Positions 26,157 through 34,293 of a stretch of 64,000 nucleotides of DNA are shown piece after piece. This stretch comes from DATHXC01 sp035459965 (GTDB taxonomy: Bacteria > Pseudomonadota > Gammaproteobacteria > Burkholderiales > Methylophilaceae): positions 310,001 to 374,000 of the forward strand of contig DATHXC010000007.1 of assembly GCA_035459965.1 (NCBI GenBank). The letters are read 5' to 3'. A program made the position numbers and the translations under genes. The notes beneath the pieces are model-generated. The model did not search any database, was not told the origin of the DNA, and was given only the letters and a program-made list of their open reading frames with translations. Within the stretch, counting starts at the first letter, position 1. Each line of letters starts with the position of its first letter.

Positions 26157-27620
26157 CTAGTTTAAGGAATAATCTGCTAGCTCATATAGCTCATCATCCT
26201 GGGCTACTCCAGAACCGGCTAATGCACATTGCTGTGTATTTAATATCCGCTTTACATAGCGCTTAATCTCAGGGGCATACCAGACAGAATCTTTAAAGGA
26301 TCCAGTTGAATACTCACAATGTCCTGGACCTGAAGGACGTGAACCTGACACCTCAATTTTGATAGTTTCAAATTTCCCTGCAGGTGTGCTGATAGTTTCT
26401 TTACCCACAGTTTTAACATTGAAAGTCCAGTCGTAGCTACTTAGATAGCTTCCAGTGGGAACACTTGTAGTGATTTTTGGCCAATTTTTGTCAGCAACCA
26501 AATCCTTATAGTTAGTCAAATAAGGAGCAAACTCCATATATAAATAACCATTTTGAGAAGTAAACCCGCCAATCGTTGTCTCTTGCAATAAAGTTCGACT
26601 TAATTCATAGGTGGATTCGTTATATAACCTTAGCTTTAAGGTTTCTTCAATTCTATTATCCCTAGCTTCTACCACCTCAAAAAGCAATTGACCCTTCTTT
26701 GCTCTAGACTTAGAAGTGTAGTTGTATCTCCACTTGTTACCCACTACAAGGGGATTAATTTGGACTGTCCTATCACTTATAGTGCTAGGTGCAGTCATCG
26801 CAATTTTTTGCACTTCTATTGGAAGCGCAATCTTGGCCCCTGTTGTGTTGAAATAAAAATCACCCTCTAATGAAGTGTTTTCCCAGGGGACTTGTTGACC
26901 TTTTGAAGATTGTTTTACCGCAACACGTACCTTTTTGAATACCTCTTCAATTTTAAGATTGGGCTCCGTTATATTTGCCAAGAGATGTTGGGTATACAAA
27001 CCATTATTTCCCTGACCATCACTAGCAACGGAACCAGGAGATGTTGAAAATGCGACTATCGTTCCTGTGGGCGCGTCCATTTGGGCTAAGCCACCCGAGT
27101 TGGAACGAAAGCTCCTTGCAAAAGGGTTATTTCGGCACGCATCAAGTATTACTACATTAAGCCTGCTACCTGCTGATTCAATTTTTTGAAGTACTCGAGT
27201 TACATCAAAAGCTACAAAGGGAACCTCATCCTCGCGCTGAATATCAGAATCGACAGGCAATAGATAATTACTATTTTTGTACTGAATTCCATGACCAGCA
27301 TAATAAAAAAGCCCAACACCACCGCTTAACTTAAGTGTGTCACCAAACTCTCTGAGTGCATCTTGCATTTGAGTGAAAGTTGCATCTTCACGTTCGATAA
27401 CTTTAAATCCCAGATCCCTTAGCGTTTTTGCTACTGCCTTTGCGTCATTAGGCGGATTTGTTAATGGAGAAACTTTATAACTGCCATTGCCAATTACTAA
27501 TGCTAAGCGCGACTCAGTTGAAGTTTTACTAGCGCTCTCTTCAGAATGCGCTATTGATGTGAGGAAAGTTAGCAAATAAAGACAAAGTACTATGGGCCTC
27601 ATTAGGTGCATATCAATCAT
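26157..27620 (-). CDS. Secreted caspase-like (peptidase C14) protein
   Basis: The protein has 487 residues. The signal peptide ends near SIAHS, with three candidate starts (27620, 27611, 27602). The caspase fold occupies about 37-255: strand LALVIGNGSY, His110 in YYAGHG and Cys162 in LDACRNNPF form the catalytic dyad, and the block FSTSPGSVASDGQG follows. The remaining 230 residues are a separate beta-rich domain that I do not recognise. It contains a WRYNYTS strand, GKFETIKIEVSG and WYAPEIKRYVKR, a pattern seen in uncharacterised periplasmic proteins. It is the first gene of the caspase-cyclase-FecR operon. Target and role are unknown; possibilities are envelope signalling, stress response or a conflict system. 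Confidence 0.85.
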   Translation of the reverse strand: MIDMHLMRPIVLCLYLLTFLTSIAHSEESASKTSTESRLALVIGNGSYKVSPLTNPPNDAKAVAKTLRDLGFKVIEREDATFTQMQDALREFGDTLKLSGGVGLFYYAGHGIQYKNSNYLLPVDSDIQREDEVPFVAFDVTRVLQKIESAGSRLNVVILDACRNNPFARSFRSNSGGLAQMDAPTGTIVAFSTSPGSVASDGQGNNGLYTQHLLANITEPNLKIEEVFKKVRVAVKQSSKGQQVPWENTSLEGDFYFNTTGAKIALPIEVQKIAMTAPSTISDRTVQINPLVVGNKWRYNYTSKSRAKKGQLLFEVVEARDNRIEETLKLRLYNESTYELSRTLLQETTIGGFTSQNGYLYMEFAPYLTNYKDLVADKNWPKITTSVPTGSYLSSYDWTFNVKTVGKETISTPAGKFETIKIEVSGSRPSGPGHCEYSTGSFKDSVWYAPEIKRYVKRILNTQQCALAGSGVAQDDELYELADYSLN

Positions 27621-28054
27621 TTAAAATCCAAACAAGAGTTAGTTTGTTAGAACTTTGATTGTAATAGAAATAATGAGTACGTGTTTGAATTCAGCGAGAT
27701 GTTATTAAAACGTAAAAATATGCCTTATCTGTAGATAATAGTCATCCATAAATTTTATGGTGTGACAATTATGAATGACTTCTACAGGTGTCGGCGAACG
27801 AGGGCGAACCAAAGCATTTAAATATCAATTGGTTATATCAACTGTTAATACGTGTACCCCTGGTTCGAGCCCAGGTCGAGGATCCAAAGATACTACTAAG
27901 GCCTGCACTTTTGTAGTGCTCGAGAAAATACCAATGTTATGAAGGACTGAACTGACAACAGAATCAGTAAATTTCTGGTTTTTGCGTGACACTAATGAGA
28001 AGAATATCTGCCCTGCTACATGATTTTTTCTTAATTATTTTACGGAGAACTAAA
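27621..28054. other. AT-rich island end and hemerythrin upstream region (434 nt)
   Basis: No protein gene is visible. The left part should hold the promoter of the minus-strand caspase operon; the sequence is AT-rich and no clear -35/-10 pair stands out. The tRNA-Asn fragment lies at 27841-27888. The right part is the leader of the hemerythrin gene. Confidence 0.6.
27841..27888 (+). repeat. Displaced tRNA-Asn 3' fragment (attachment-site remnant)
   Basis: It matches tRNA-Asn from the anticodon loop to the CCA: ACTGTTAAT, then CGTGT, then a 25-bp identical core (27858-27882 versus 22651-22675), then CCAAA after one mismatch. It lacks the acceptor 5' strand and D-arm, so it cannot be a tRNA gene. 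A decayed version of the tRNA terminator appears to follow (AAGGCCTGCAC, then GTGC). The orientation matches the intact gene. Confidence 0.85.
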
Positions 28055-28657
28055 ATGCAAACCCCAACTTTAAAAGCTGTAAAAAATAAATCTGCAATTA
28101 CCAAGGCAACACCAAAAGCGCCCATCCGGGCAAGTAAGAAGGATGATGCTATTGTGATCCTGACAAGCGATCACGCTAAGGTTAAAAAGCTTTTCAAAGA
28201 ATTTGAAAAGCTATCGAAAAAGAATGATGTCGCTGGCAAGACAAAAGTCGCTAATGAAATCTGCCTGGAATTAACCGTGCATGCTCAAGCAGAGGAAGAG
28301 GTCTTTTACACTGCTGCACGCAGTGCTACGCATGAGGATGCCCTCCTTAACGAAGCGGATGTAGAACACGATAGTGCTAAAGAGCTTATTGCCCAGATAC
28401 AAACCATGAGCCCGGAAGATCCTATGTATGACGCAAAAGTTACGGTACTGGGGGAATATATTGAACACCATGTGGAAGAAGAAGAAACAGAAATGTTTCC
28501 CAAGGTGCGGAAAACAAAGTTGGACTTAATCGAGCTGGGGCTTCGTCTTAAAACAAGAGAAGATGAAATCAAGTCATCGTTGACCTCACTTAACGGAGAT
28601 GTAAACATACCCGCCCTCAAAAAATCCGCTCAAGATGCCGCATTAAATAAGCATTAA
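28055..28657 (+). CDS. Hemerythrin HHE-domain protein
   Basis: 200 residues. After a basic, Lys-rich tail of about 30 residues comes a four-helix hemerythrin-like domain with the expected iron-ligand positions: SDHAKVKKLF, TVHAQAEEEVFY, EHDSAKELI and EHHVEEEETEMFPK. Such proteins bind a di-iron centre and respond to oxygen, nitric oxide or oxidative stress; the C-terminal 40 residues are helical and of unknown use. I chose the ATG at 28055 because GGAGA lies 6 nt upstream. An in-frame ATG at 27986 would add 23 hydrophobic and basic residues without a ribosome site. It sits just outside the island and near katE. Confidence 0.88.
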   Translation: MQTPTLKAVKNKSAITKATPKAPIRASKKDDAIVILTSDHAKVKKLFKEFEKLSKKNDVAGKTKVANEICLELTVHAQAEEEVFYTAARSATHEDALLNEADVEHDSAKELIAQIQTMSPEDPMYDAKVTVLGEYIEHHVEEEETEMFPKVRKTKLDLIELGLRLKTREDEIKSSLTSLNGDVNIPALKKSAQDAALNKH

Positions 28658-28666
28658 GATTGGTTA

Positions 28667-28697
28667 AATTAAGCCAGCACATGCTGGCTTAATTTTT
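28667..28697. terminator. Bidirectional terminator after the hemerythrin gene
   Basis: A 13-bp perfect stem (28667-28679 with 28682-28694, core TTAAGCCAGCA) with a 2-nt centre is followed by T residues. It reaches the stop codon of the converging small gene. Confidence 0.9.
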
Positions 28698-28884
28698 ACT
28701 TCTTCGCTGCAGTTCTAATTAAGTGTTCGCTTGCAATTAGCTCATTTAACTCTCTTTTAAGTCTTTCCCATTCCGTACGCGCTAAAGGTTCATTTTCCAA
28801 GGAAGATAATTGATACTGGTTTCTGGCAATCTCCAGATCAGCTACTAGCTTATTAAATCGTTCTTTATAGTCTGAATTAGACAT
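28696..28884 (-). CDS. Small uncharacterised helical protein
   Basis: 62 residues from the ATG at 28884, which has an AGAGAAG stretch about 6 nt upstream. A start at 28938 would give 80 residues but lacks a ribosome site. The sequence is charged, soluble and predicted fully helical (YKERFNKLVADLEIARNQY, then EWERLKRELNELIASEHL), with heptad-like spacing that suggests a coiled coil. I do not recognise the family. It converges with the hemerythrin gene and shares its terminator; katE lies upstream in the other direction. Confidence 0.6.
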   Translation of the reverse strand: MSNSDYKERFNKLVADLEIARNQYQLSSLENEPLARTEWERLKRELNELIASEHLIRTAAKK

Positions 28885-29316
28885 TTGTCTTCTCTCATAG
28901 TTAGGCTCGTGGATAACAGCCTGTAGAGAACCAGACATAAAACTGATTTATTTAGTTAATTAGCACATTGAGGACGATAGTATTCCCTTAAGGTGCTAAT
29001 GCAAAGCCTTATTGATTATTTGTGATTATAGTCAAATATTTATGCATGACTTGTAAGTCGTTTTGACTTTAATTATTTCGCTTAAACCCAAAATAGTATG
29101 GAAAATATTGTTGCCGGATTTTTTTCTTATACCGCATGAAACACCCGCAAGTGCTTTATCCATCAAGCTATCAGGCACACAGCCAATTATTAATATGATT
29201 TATCTATAGGAGATCGCTTACGTAACTAACGGCCTAACTCCTATATTTCATAAAGTTGCGCTAAGCCACTCTACGTTCTCCTGGCCTGAACAGGTCATAC
29301 AACGAGCGAGGCTATG
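28885..29316. other. Upstream region of katE (432 nt), no gene seen
   Basis: AT-rich non-coding DNA between the divergent 62-residue protein and katE. It must contain the katE promoter. I could not assign an OxyR or stationary-phase promoter by eye. A TTGACT at 29063-29068 lacks a properly spaced -10. Confidence 0.5.
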
Positions 29317-31707
29317 ATGGCAACGAAACAGAAGAGTCAGATTGGTATTGGGTCGGTATTAGCTACCGTAGCAGGCCCGGCTACACATGAACATCCAGGT
29401 TTGGACCCGAAGAGTCCGACACCTGCGGAATTACTCAAGAAGGTAGTGGGTACAGGTGACTTATCTGCACAAATGGCAAGTAACGCCAACAAGCCGCATG
29501 AATATGGTGAAGCAGCGCGATGCCCGTTTACCGGTGTATCTGTCAAGCCTGAGTCACCAATAGTGGGTTCAAGCACAGTCACCGAAAGTAATGGCTCTGA
29601 TAAAACCGGTAGCGGGAAACCTCCCAATGGGGAGAACTATGCTGGCGGCAATCTGGACAGAGTACGTAGCGATTCCACCTCGCAAGCGCTGACCACCAAT
29701 CAAGGGGTATCAATTGCCGATAATCAAAGCTCACTGAAAATCGGGTTACGCGGCCCTACCGCGCTTGAGGATTTTATTCTCAGGGAAAAAATCACCCATT
29801 TCGATCATGAGCGCATTCCGGAGCGCATTGTTCACGCAAGGGGTTCAGCCGCCCATGGCTATTTCGAGAATTACCAGCCATTGGCCAAGTTTACTAAAGC
29901 TGCGCCGTTTACTGAAGCTGGAAAACAGACGCCTGTATTCGTGCGCTTCTCAACCGTCGCCGGGGAGCGTGGTTCAGCCGACACTGCACGGGATGTGCGC
30001 GGGTTCGCAGTGAAACTCTATACCGATGCAGGTAACTGGGATCTGGTTGGCAATAACATGCCGGTGTTTTTTATCCAGGATGCCATGAAGTTTCCGGACC
30101 TCATCCATGCAGTTAAGCCAGAACCACACAACGGCATACCCCAAGCCTCATCTGCACATGATACTTTCTGGGATTTCGCATCCCTGATGCCGGAATCCAC
30201 ACATATGCTGATGTGGCAGATGTCGGATCGTGCCATCCCGCGCAGTTATCGCATGATGCAAGGCTTCGGGGTGCATACCTTTCGCCTGATCAATGAGAAA
30301 AACGAATCGCTGTTTTGTAAATTCCATTGGACTCCTCTGGCTGGCACGCATGCCCTAGCCTGGGATGAGGCAGTAAAGATCAGTGGAGCTGATTCAGACT
30401 TTCATCGACGTGATCTCTGGGAAGCCATTGAAGCAGGTGCCTATCCTGAATGGGAATTAGGTTTACAGATATTCACTGAGGAACAGGCTGATAGCTTTGA
30501 GTTTGATATCCTGGACGCTACCAAACTGATTCCTGTCGAGCTTGTGCCTATCGTTCCAGCAGGCAAGCTTGTGCTTAATCGCAACCCTGATAACTTCTTT
30601 GCAGAGACTGAGCAGGTTGCGTTCTGTACAGCACATATTATTCCAGGCATAGACTTCACTAATGACCCGCTTTTGCAGGGCCGGATTCACTCATATCTTG
30701 ATACCCAGATATCCCGTCTTGGTGGCGTTAACTTTCATGAGCTGCCCATCAATGCACCATTAAAAGAGGTGCATAACAATCAGCGAGATGGCATGCACAG
30801 GCAATCAATTCCACGTGGCCGCGTTTCCTATGAACCAAATTCACTCGGTGGCGGCTGCCCATTCCAGGCAGGCATGCAAGGATTTTCTACATTTCCTGAA
30901 GCTATTGCAGAGGATAAGGTGCGTGGAAAACCAGAGAAATTTGCAGATCACTATTCACAAGCCACCCTCTTTTATAAAAGCCAGTCACCGGTTGAACAGC
31001 AACACATCATTAATGCCTTCAGGTTTGAGCTGACGCGTGTACAGACTCAGGCAGTGCGAGAGCGAGTAGTTTCGCTATTGGTGAATGTAGATAAGGAGCT
31101 GGCTAAAAAAGTAGCAGACGGTCTGGGCTTCCCTTTACCAAAAGCAGCGCCATTGGCTTCTGAAACCAAGTTCCCTGTTCTTGATGCCTCACCCGCACTC
31201 TCAGAAACATTTTACCCTGGGGATGGATCTATCAAGACCAAGCGTATAGCCATACTGGCCTCGGATGGTGTTGATGGTGCAAGTGTCATTGCGCTATATG
31301 ATGCTATATTGAAAGAAGGTGGAGTTCCCAGGATTATCAGTAGTCAATTAGGCAAGATATCAAGCATCACTTCTGATGAATTGAACGTAGAAGCTTCACT
31401 CGAAACTATGCCTTCAGTATTGTTTGATGCCATGGTAATCGTTGGTGGGAGTCAATCCATTAAGGCACTTGAAAAAGACGGCCATACTGTGGAGTTTTTG
31501 CGTGATCAATATCGCCACTGCAAGGTGATTATGGTGATCGATGAAGCTAAAGCACTATTAGGTAGTTCAGGTATTAGCCCGCTATTATCCGATGGCAAGC
31601 CTGATCCAGCATTACTGGTTGTACATGATATACAAAAAAATGTAGCTGCATTTATTAAAGCGGTGGGACTTCCAAGAGATCACTCTCGAGAAACTCCCCC
31701 TGCCTAA
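29317..31707 (+). CDS. katE: Large-subunit monofunctional catalase (HPII / KatE type)
   Basis: About 796 residues. Catalytic His lies in IVHARGSAAHG, Asn in VGNNMPVFF, and the proximal heme Tyr in RIHSYLDTQ. The C-terminal 150 residues form the DJ-1/glutamine-amidotransferase-like domain of large catalases (RIAILASDGVDGA, then MVIVGGSQSI). It removes hydrogen peroxide in the cytoplasm, typically in stationary phase. The N-terminal 130 residues are longer and more polar than in E. coli HPII (753 residues) and include an AARCPFTG segment. Two consecutive ATG codons occur; the second (29317) is 5 nt from GAGG and preferred. It ends at a terminator before selO. Confidence 0.95.
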   Translation: MATKQKSQIGIGSVLATVAGPATHEHPGLDPKSPTPAELLKKVVGTGDLSAQMASNANKPHEYGEAARCPFTGVSVKPESPIVGSSTVTESNGSDKTGSGKPPNGENYAGGNLDRVRSDSTSQALTTNQGVSIADNQSSLKIGLRGPTALEDFILREKITHFDHERIPERIVHARGSAAHGYFENYQPLAKFTKAAPFTEAGKQTPVFVRFSTVAGERGSADTARDVRGFAVKLYTDAGNWDLVGNNMPVFFIQDAMKFPDLIHAVKPEPHNGIPQASSAHDTFWDFASLMPESTHMLMWQMSDRAIPRSYRMMQGFGVHTFRLINEKNESLFCKFHWTPLAGTHALAWDEAVKISGADSDFHRRDLWEAIEAGAYPEWELGLQIFTEEQADSFEFDILDATKLIPVELVPIVPAGKLVLNRNPDNFFAETEQVAFCTAHIIPGIDFTNDPLLQGRIHSYLDTQISRLGGVNFHELPINAPLKEVHNNQRDGMHRQSIPRGRVSYEPNSLGGGCPFQAGMQGFSTFPEAIAEDKVRGKPEKFADHYSQATLFYKSQSPVEQQHIINAFRFELTRVQTQAVRERVVSLLVNVDKELAKKVADGLGFPLPKAAPLASETKFPVLDASPALSETFYPGDGSIKTKRIAILASDGVDGASVIALYDAILKEGGVPRIISSQLGKISSITSDELNVEASLETMPSVLFDAMVIVGGSQSIKALEKDGHTVEFLRDQYRHCKVIMVIDEAKALLGSSGISPLLSDGKPDPALLVVHDIQKNVAAFIKAVGLPRDHSRETPPA

Positions 31708-31720
31708 AGTGTAATCAGGG

Positions 31721-31753
31721 TGGCGATGGACTTACACTCATCGCCATTTTTTT
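31721..31753 (+). terminator. katE terminator
   Basis: TGGCGATG (31721-31728) pairs with CATCGCCA (31739-31746) around a 10-nt loop and is followed by seven T residues. Confidence 0.9.
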
Positions 31754-31758
31754 AACAA

Positions 31759-33237
31759 TTAAGTACCGCAGAAAGTTTTATATTGCTGATCAAATAAAGG
31801 CTCAGGGGCTTCAGTGTATTTAGAAGAGTGATTTACCTCGGCATATGGATTCGCTACTACTGACAAGAACCCATTCAATAAGCTCATATCACCGCTAACG
31901 ACTGCTGCATTAAGCGCTTGTTCCACTAAGTGATTGCGGGGAATCACTTTTGGGTTGGATGTCTGCATAAACTTTATGCTTTCATCAAAGGTTTCATTTT
32001 GCCTCGCTAGCCTGGCCTTCCAGCGCGCTAACCATTCCCTGTATCCTGCATCTTGATGTAATTCTGTACCATCAAGGTTATCTTCTCCCAACGATCTGAA
32101 TGTATTGGTGTAGTCAGCATGATTCTTTTGCATGTACATCAATAGGTCTTCCGCAAGCTTGATGTCCTCGGCTTCTTCATTGAATATTCCCAGTTTTTTT
32201 CTCATCCCGGCAATCCAGAAAGCAAAGAATTTACCTGGGTATTCATTTAGAGATTCGGTGACTAGCGCAATCGACTTTTCTTGCGATTCATCAATAAGCG
32301 GCAGCAGTGATTCTGCAAGCCTGACTAAATTCCAATGCGCGATATTGGGCTGGTTACCAAAGGCATAGCGGCCATTGGTATCGATAGAGCTGAAAACGGA
32401 CTCTGGATGGTATGTATTCATAAAAGCACATGGGCCGTAATCTATGGTTTCACCGCATATACTCATGTTGTCAGTATTCATCACGCCGTGAATAAAACCG
32501 ACATGCATCCACTTGGCAATGAGGGATGCCTGCAACTCAATAACCCGCTTAAGCAGCTCAAGGTATTTATTGTCCGTATCGGCAATATCCGGGAAGTGCC
32601 GATTGATGGAATAGTCAGCTAATGCCTGGAGTTGTTGCTGGTTTTGGGTGGCAGCAAATTGGAATGTCCCGACGCGAATGTGGCTAGCGGCTACGCGAGT
32701 TAACACAGCACCCGGATAAGCATCGTCACGGTATACATGCTCTCCGGTAGTGACCACTGCAAGGCTTCTTGTCGTGGGGATACCAAGGGCATACATTGCC
32801 TCACTGATGATGTATTCGCGCAGCATAGGGCCAAGCGATGCGCGACCATCACCTGAACGAGAATAAGGTGTTCTACCCGCGCCCTTTAGCTGGATATCAA
32901 AACGTTGCTTGCCCCGGGTAATGTGCTCGCCCAGCAATATGGCACGTCCATCTCCGAGCATATTGAAGCCACCGAACTGGTGCCCGGCATAAGCCTGTGC
33001 GATAGGGTCGGAACCAGCACAAATTGTATTTCCGGCCAGGAATTGGCTGCCCTGTTGTTTCAGGGCTTCAATATTTAAACCCAGCATTTTCCCTAACGAA
33101 TCGTTAAAAATGACAATATCTGGATTTGTCACCTGGGTAGGTGCTTGTCTTTTATAAAAAACAGCGGGCAATTGCAGATAGCTATTATCAAAGTTAAAGC
33201 CATAACAATCGGGATCTGGTGCTGTTAGCGTTTGCAT
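31759..33237 (-). CDS. selO: SelO-family protein adenylyltransferase (YdiU/UPF0061)
   Basis: The protein has 492 residues. It is a pseudokinase-fold enzyme that transfers AMP from ATP to protein hydroxyls and takes part in redox homeostasis. Family blocks visible: AYAGHQFGGFNMLGDGRA, LKGAGRTPYSRSGDGRA, the kinase-like GFIHGVMNTDN with the catalytic residues, and DYGPCAFMN. The C-terminal end is FCGT. The conserved penultimate-region Cys is therefore present, where eukaryotic SelO has selenocysteine. AAGGA lies 8 nt before the ATG. It is near katE and the hemerythrin gene, which is consistent with an oxidative-stress setting. It is divergent from the small YjfB-like gene. Confidence 0.93.
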   Translation of the reverse strand: MQTLTAPDPDCYGFNFDNSYLQLPAVFYKRQAPTQVTNPDIVIFNDSLGKMLGLNIEALKQQGSQFLAGNTICAGSDPIAQAYAGHQFGGFNMLGDGRAILLGEHITRGKQRFDIQLKGAGRTPYSRSGDGRASLGPMLREYIISEAMYALGIPTTRSLAVVTTGEHVYRDDAYPGAVLTRVAASHIRVGTFQFAATQNQQQLQALADYSINRHFPDIADTDNKYLELLKRVIELQASLIAKWMHVGFIHGVMNTDNMSICGETIDYGPCAFMNTYHPESVFSSIDTNGRYAFGNQPNIAHWNLVRLAESLLPLIDESQEKSIALVTESLNEYPGKFFAFWIAGMRKKLGIFNEEAEDIKLAEDLLMYMQKNHADYTNTFRSLGEDNLDGTELHQDAGYREWLARWKARLARQNETFDESIKFMQTSNPKVIPRNHLVEQALNAAVVSGDMSLLNGFLSVVANPYAEVNHSSKYTEAPEPLFDQQYKTFCGT

Positions 33238-33305
33238 CTGGTTAATCCTTAAAGATCATGGAATAAATGCCGTTATAAAGGCTAGAAGTCAATCACAGGA
33301 ACTGT

Positions 33306-33497
33306 ATGAACATCAACTCAATTGCAACATTAGCAACAGGTATGGCACAGGCCAATACCAGTGATGCCGCCAGCATGCTGGTATTTAAGAAATCTCTGGA
33401 CGCTCAAACCAGTGCTGCGATGGGATTGATTAATGCCATTCCTAAGCCACCAAGCCTCCCTCCACACCTGGGCAATATCATCAATACTGTTGCGTAA
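33306..33497 (+). CDS. YjfB-like small protein (putative motility protein family)
   Basis: The protein has 63 residues. The pattern MNINSIATLATGMAQ, then a helix with VFKKSLDAQ and a Pro-rich tail with LPPHLG, matches the YjfB family, annotated as putative motility protein. The biochemical role is not known. AGGA lies 8 nt before the ATG. It is divergent from selO and convergent with fpr; there are no flagellar genes in the window. Confidence 0.72.
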   Translation: MNINSIATLATGMAQANTSDAASMLVFKKSLDAQTSAAMGLINAIPKPPSLPPHLGNIINTVA

Positions 33498-33548
33498 AAG
33501 TCTCTCTTGTAACGCGAAATACAAGAGTCGCTTAAGGTTACAACTCGC

Positions 33549-34292
33549 TTACCAGTAACTTTCAACCGTGATATTGCCGGGCTCTTTACGCCTGTGCTTC
33601 TTTAATCCGCTCTGGGCCAGTACGTTCATGGTGTCTTCTATCATTTGCGGGTTGCCACATAGCACTAGCTGACTGTTACTTGTGTCGATTTTTGCTCCGG
33701 CATGCGCTTCCAGCCTTCCATCTTCAATCGCCTGCGGAATACGCCCGGATAACGCAAACTCAGAAGCTTCGCGGCTGATGAATGGCACGTAACTGAATTG
33801 ACTGCCGTGCTGTGCAAGTAATTGCGTAATCTTTTCCTGGTAACTCAGCTCGGCCAGTGTACGCACGGCATACACTAGTATCACACGCTGGTAGCGCTGC
33901 CAGACCTTATCGCTGTACAGCATGGAAAGAAATGGGCCGATACCCGTGCCGGTAGCTACCAGCCATAAATCACGCGCCTCAGGTACTTCATCCAGCACCA
34001 TGAATCCATGCGCACGGGGGGCCACCATAATGCTGTCGCCTGTTTGTAGTTTGACCAGCTCAGATGTTAAAGGCCCGCCTGCGACCTGAATATAGTAAAT
34101 CTCGAGGATAGATGATTCCTGGGCATTGACCAGAGAATATGGGCGCCCAACGATTTCACCATTGATCTCCAGCGCGATTTTGACAAACTGACCTGGCTGA
34201 AATGGCTCCAGCTCAGACTCTATGAATAGCGAAAACAGGTTTTCTGTCCACTGGGTTTGTTTAACTACTTTGCCTGTATTCCAAGTTGCCAT
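33549..34292 (-). CDS. fpr: Ferredoxin-NADP reductase
   Basis: The protein has 247 residues. FAD-binding RPYSLV starts at Arg50, the NADP-binding GTGIGP lies at 115-120, and the C-terminal VESYW with an aromatic final residue is typical of the bacterial Fpr class. It moves electrons between NADPH and ferredoxin or flavodoxin and helps in oxidative stress and Fe-S repair. The ATG is separated by one base from the TAG stop of the upstream TAXI gene, so the two are translationally coupled. Confidence 0.93.
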   Translation of the reverse strand: MATWNTGKVVKQTQWTENLFSLFIESELEPFQPGQFVKIALEINGEIVGRPYSLVNAQESSILEIYYIQVAGGPLTSELVKLQTGDSIMVAPRAHGFMVLDEVPEARDLWLVATGTGIGPFLSMLYSDKVWQRYQRVILVYAVRTLAELSYQEKITQLLAQHGSQFSYVPFISREASEFALSGRIPQAIEDGRLEAHAGAKIDTSNSQLVLCGNPQMIEDTMNVLAQSGLKKHRRKEPGNITVESYW

Positions 34293-34293
34293 G

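Larger units (their letters stand above)
22680..27888. mobile_element. tRNA-Asn-associated genomic island, integrase lost
   Basis: The segment is bounded by the intact tRNA-Asn gene and by a degenerate copy of its 3' half in the same orientation. This is the layout left by a tyrosine recombinase that integrates at a tRNA anticodon loop. It is about 5.2 kb and visibly AT-richer than both flanks between about 23300 and 27840. It carries genes not expected in the core (caspase-like protease, CHASE2 cyclase, FecR-like protein, J-tail protein). No integrase, transposase or origin is recognisable, so it is a fixed remnant or is mobilised from elsewhere. Confidence 0.7.

Noticed and set aside
27841..27888. 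Possible second tRNA-Asn gene
   Set aside because: Only the 3' half is present; acceptor 5' strand and D-arm are missing and bases differ. It is an attachment-site remnant.
27986..28054. Upstream start of the hemerythrin gene
   Set aside because: The added residues look unlike the family, and the ATG at 28055 has GGAGA at correct spacing.
29063..29100. Promoter for katE at TTGACT
   Set aside because: No -10 element at 16-18 bp spacing; the match is likely chance in AT-rich DNA.
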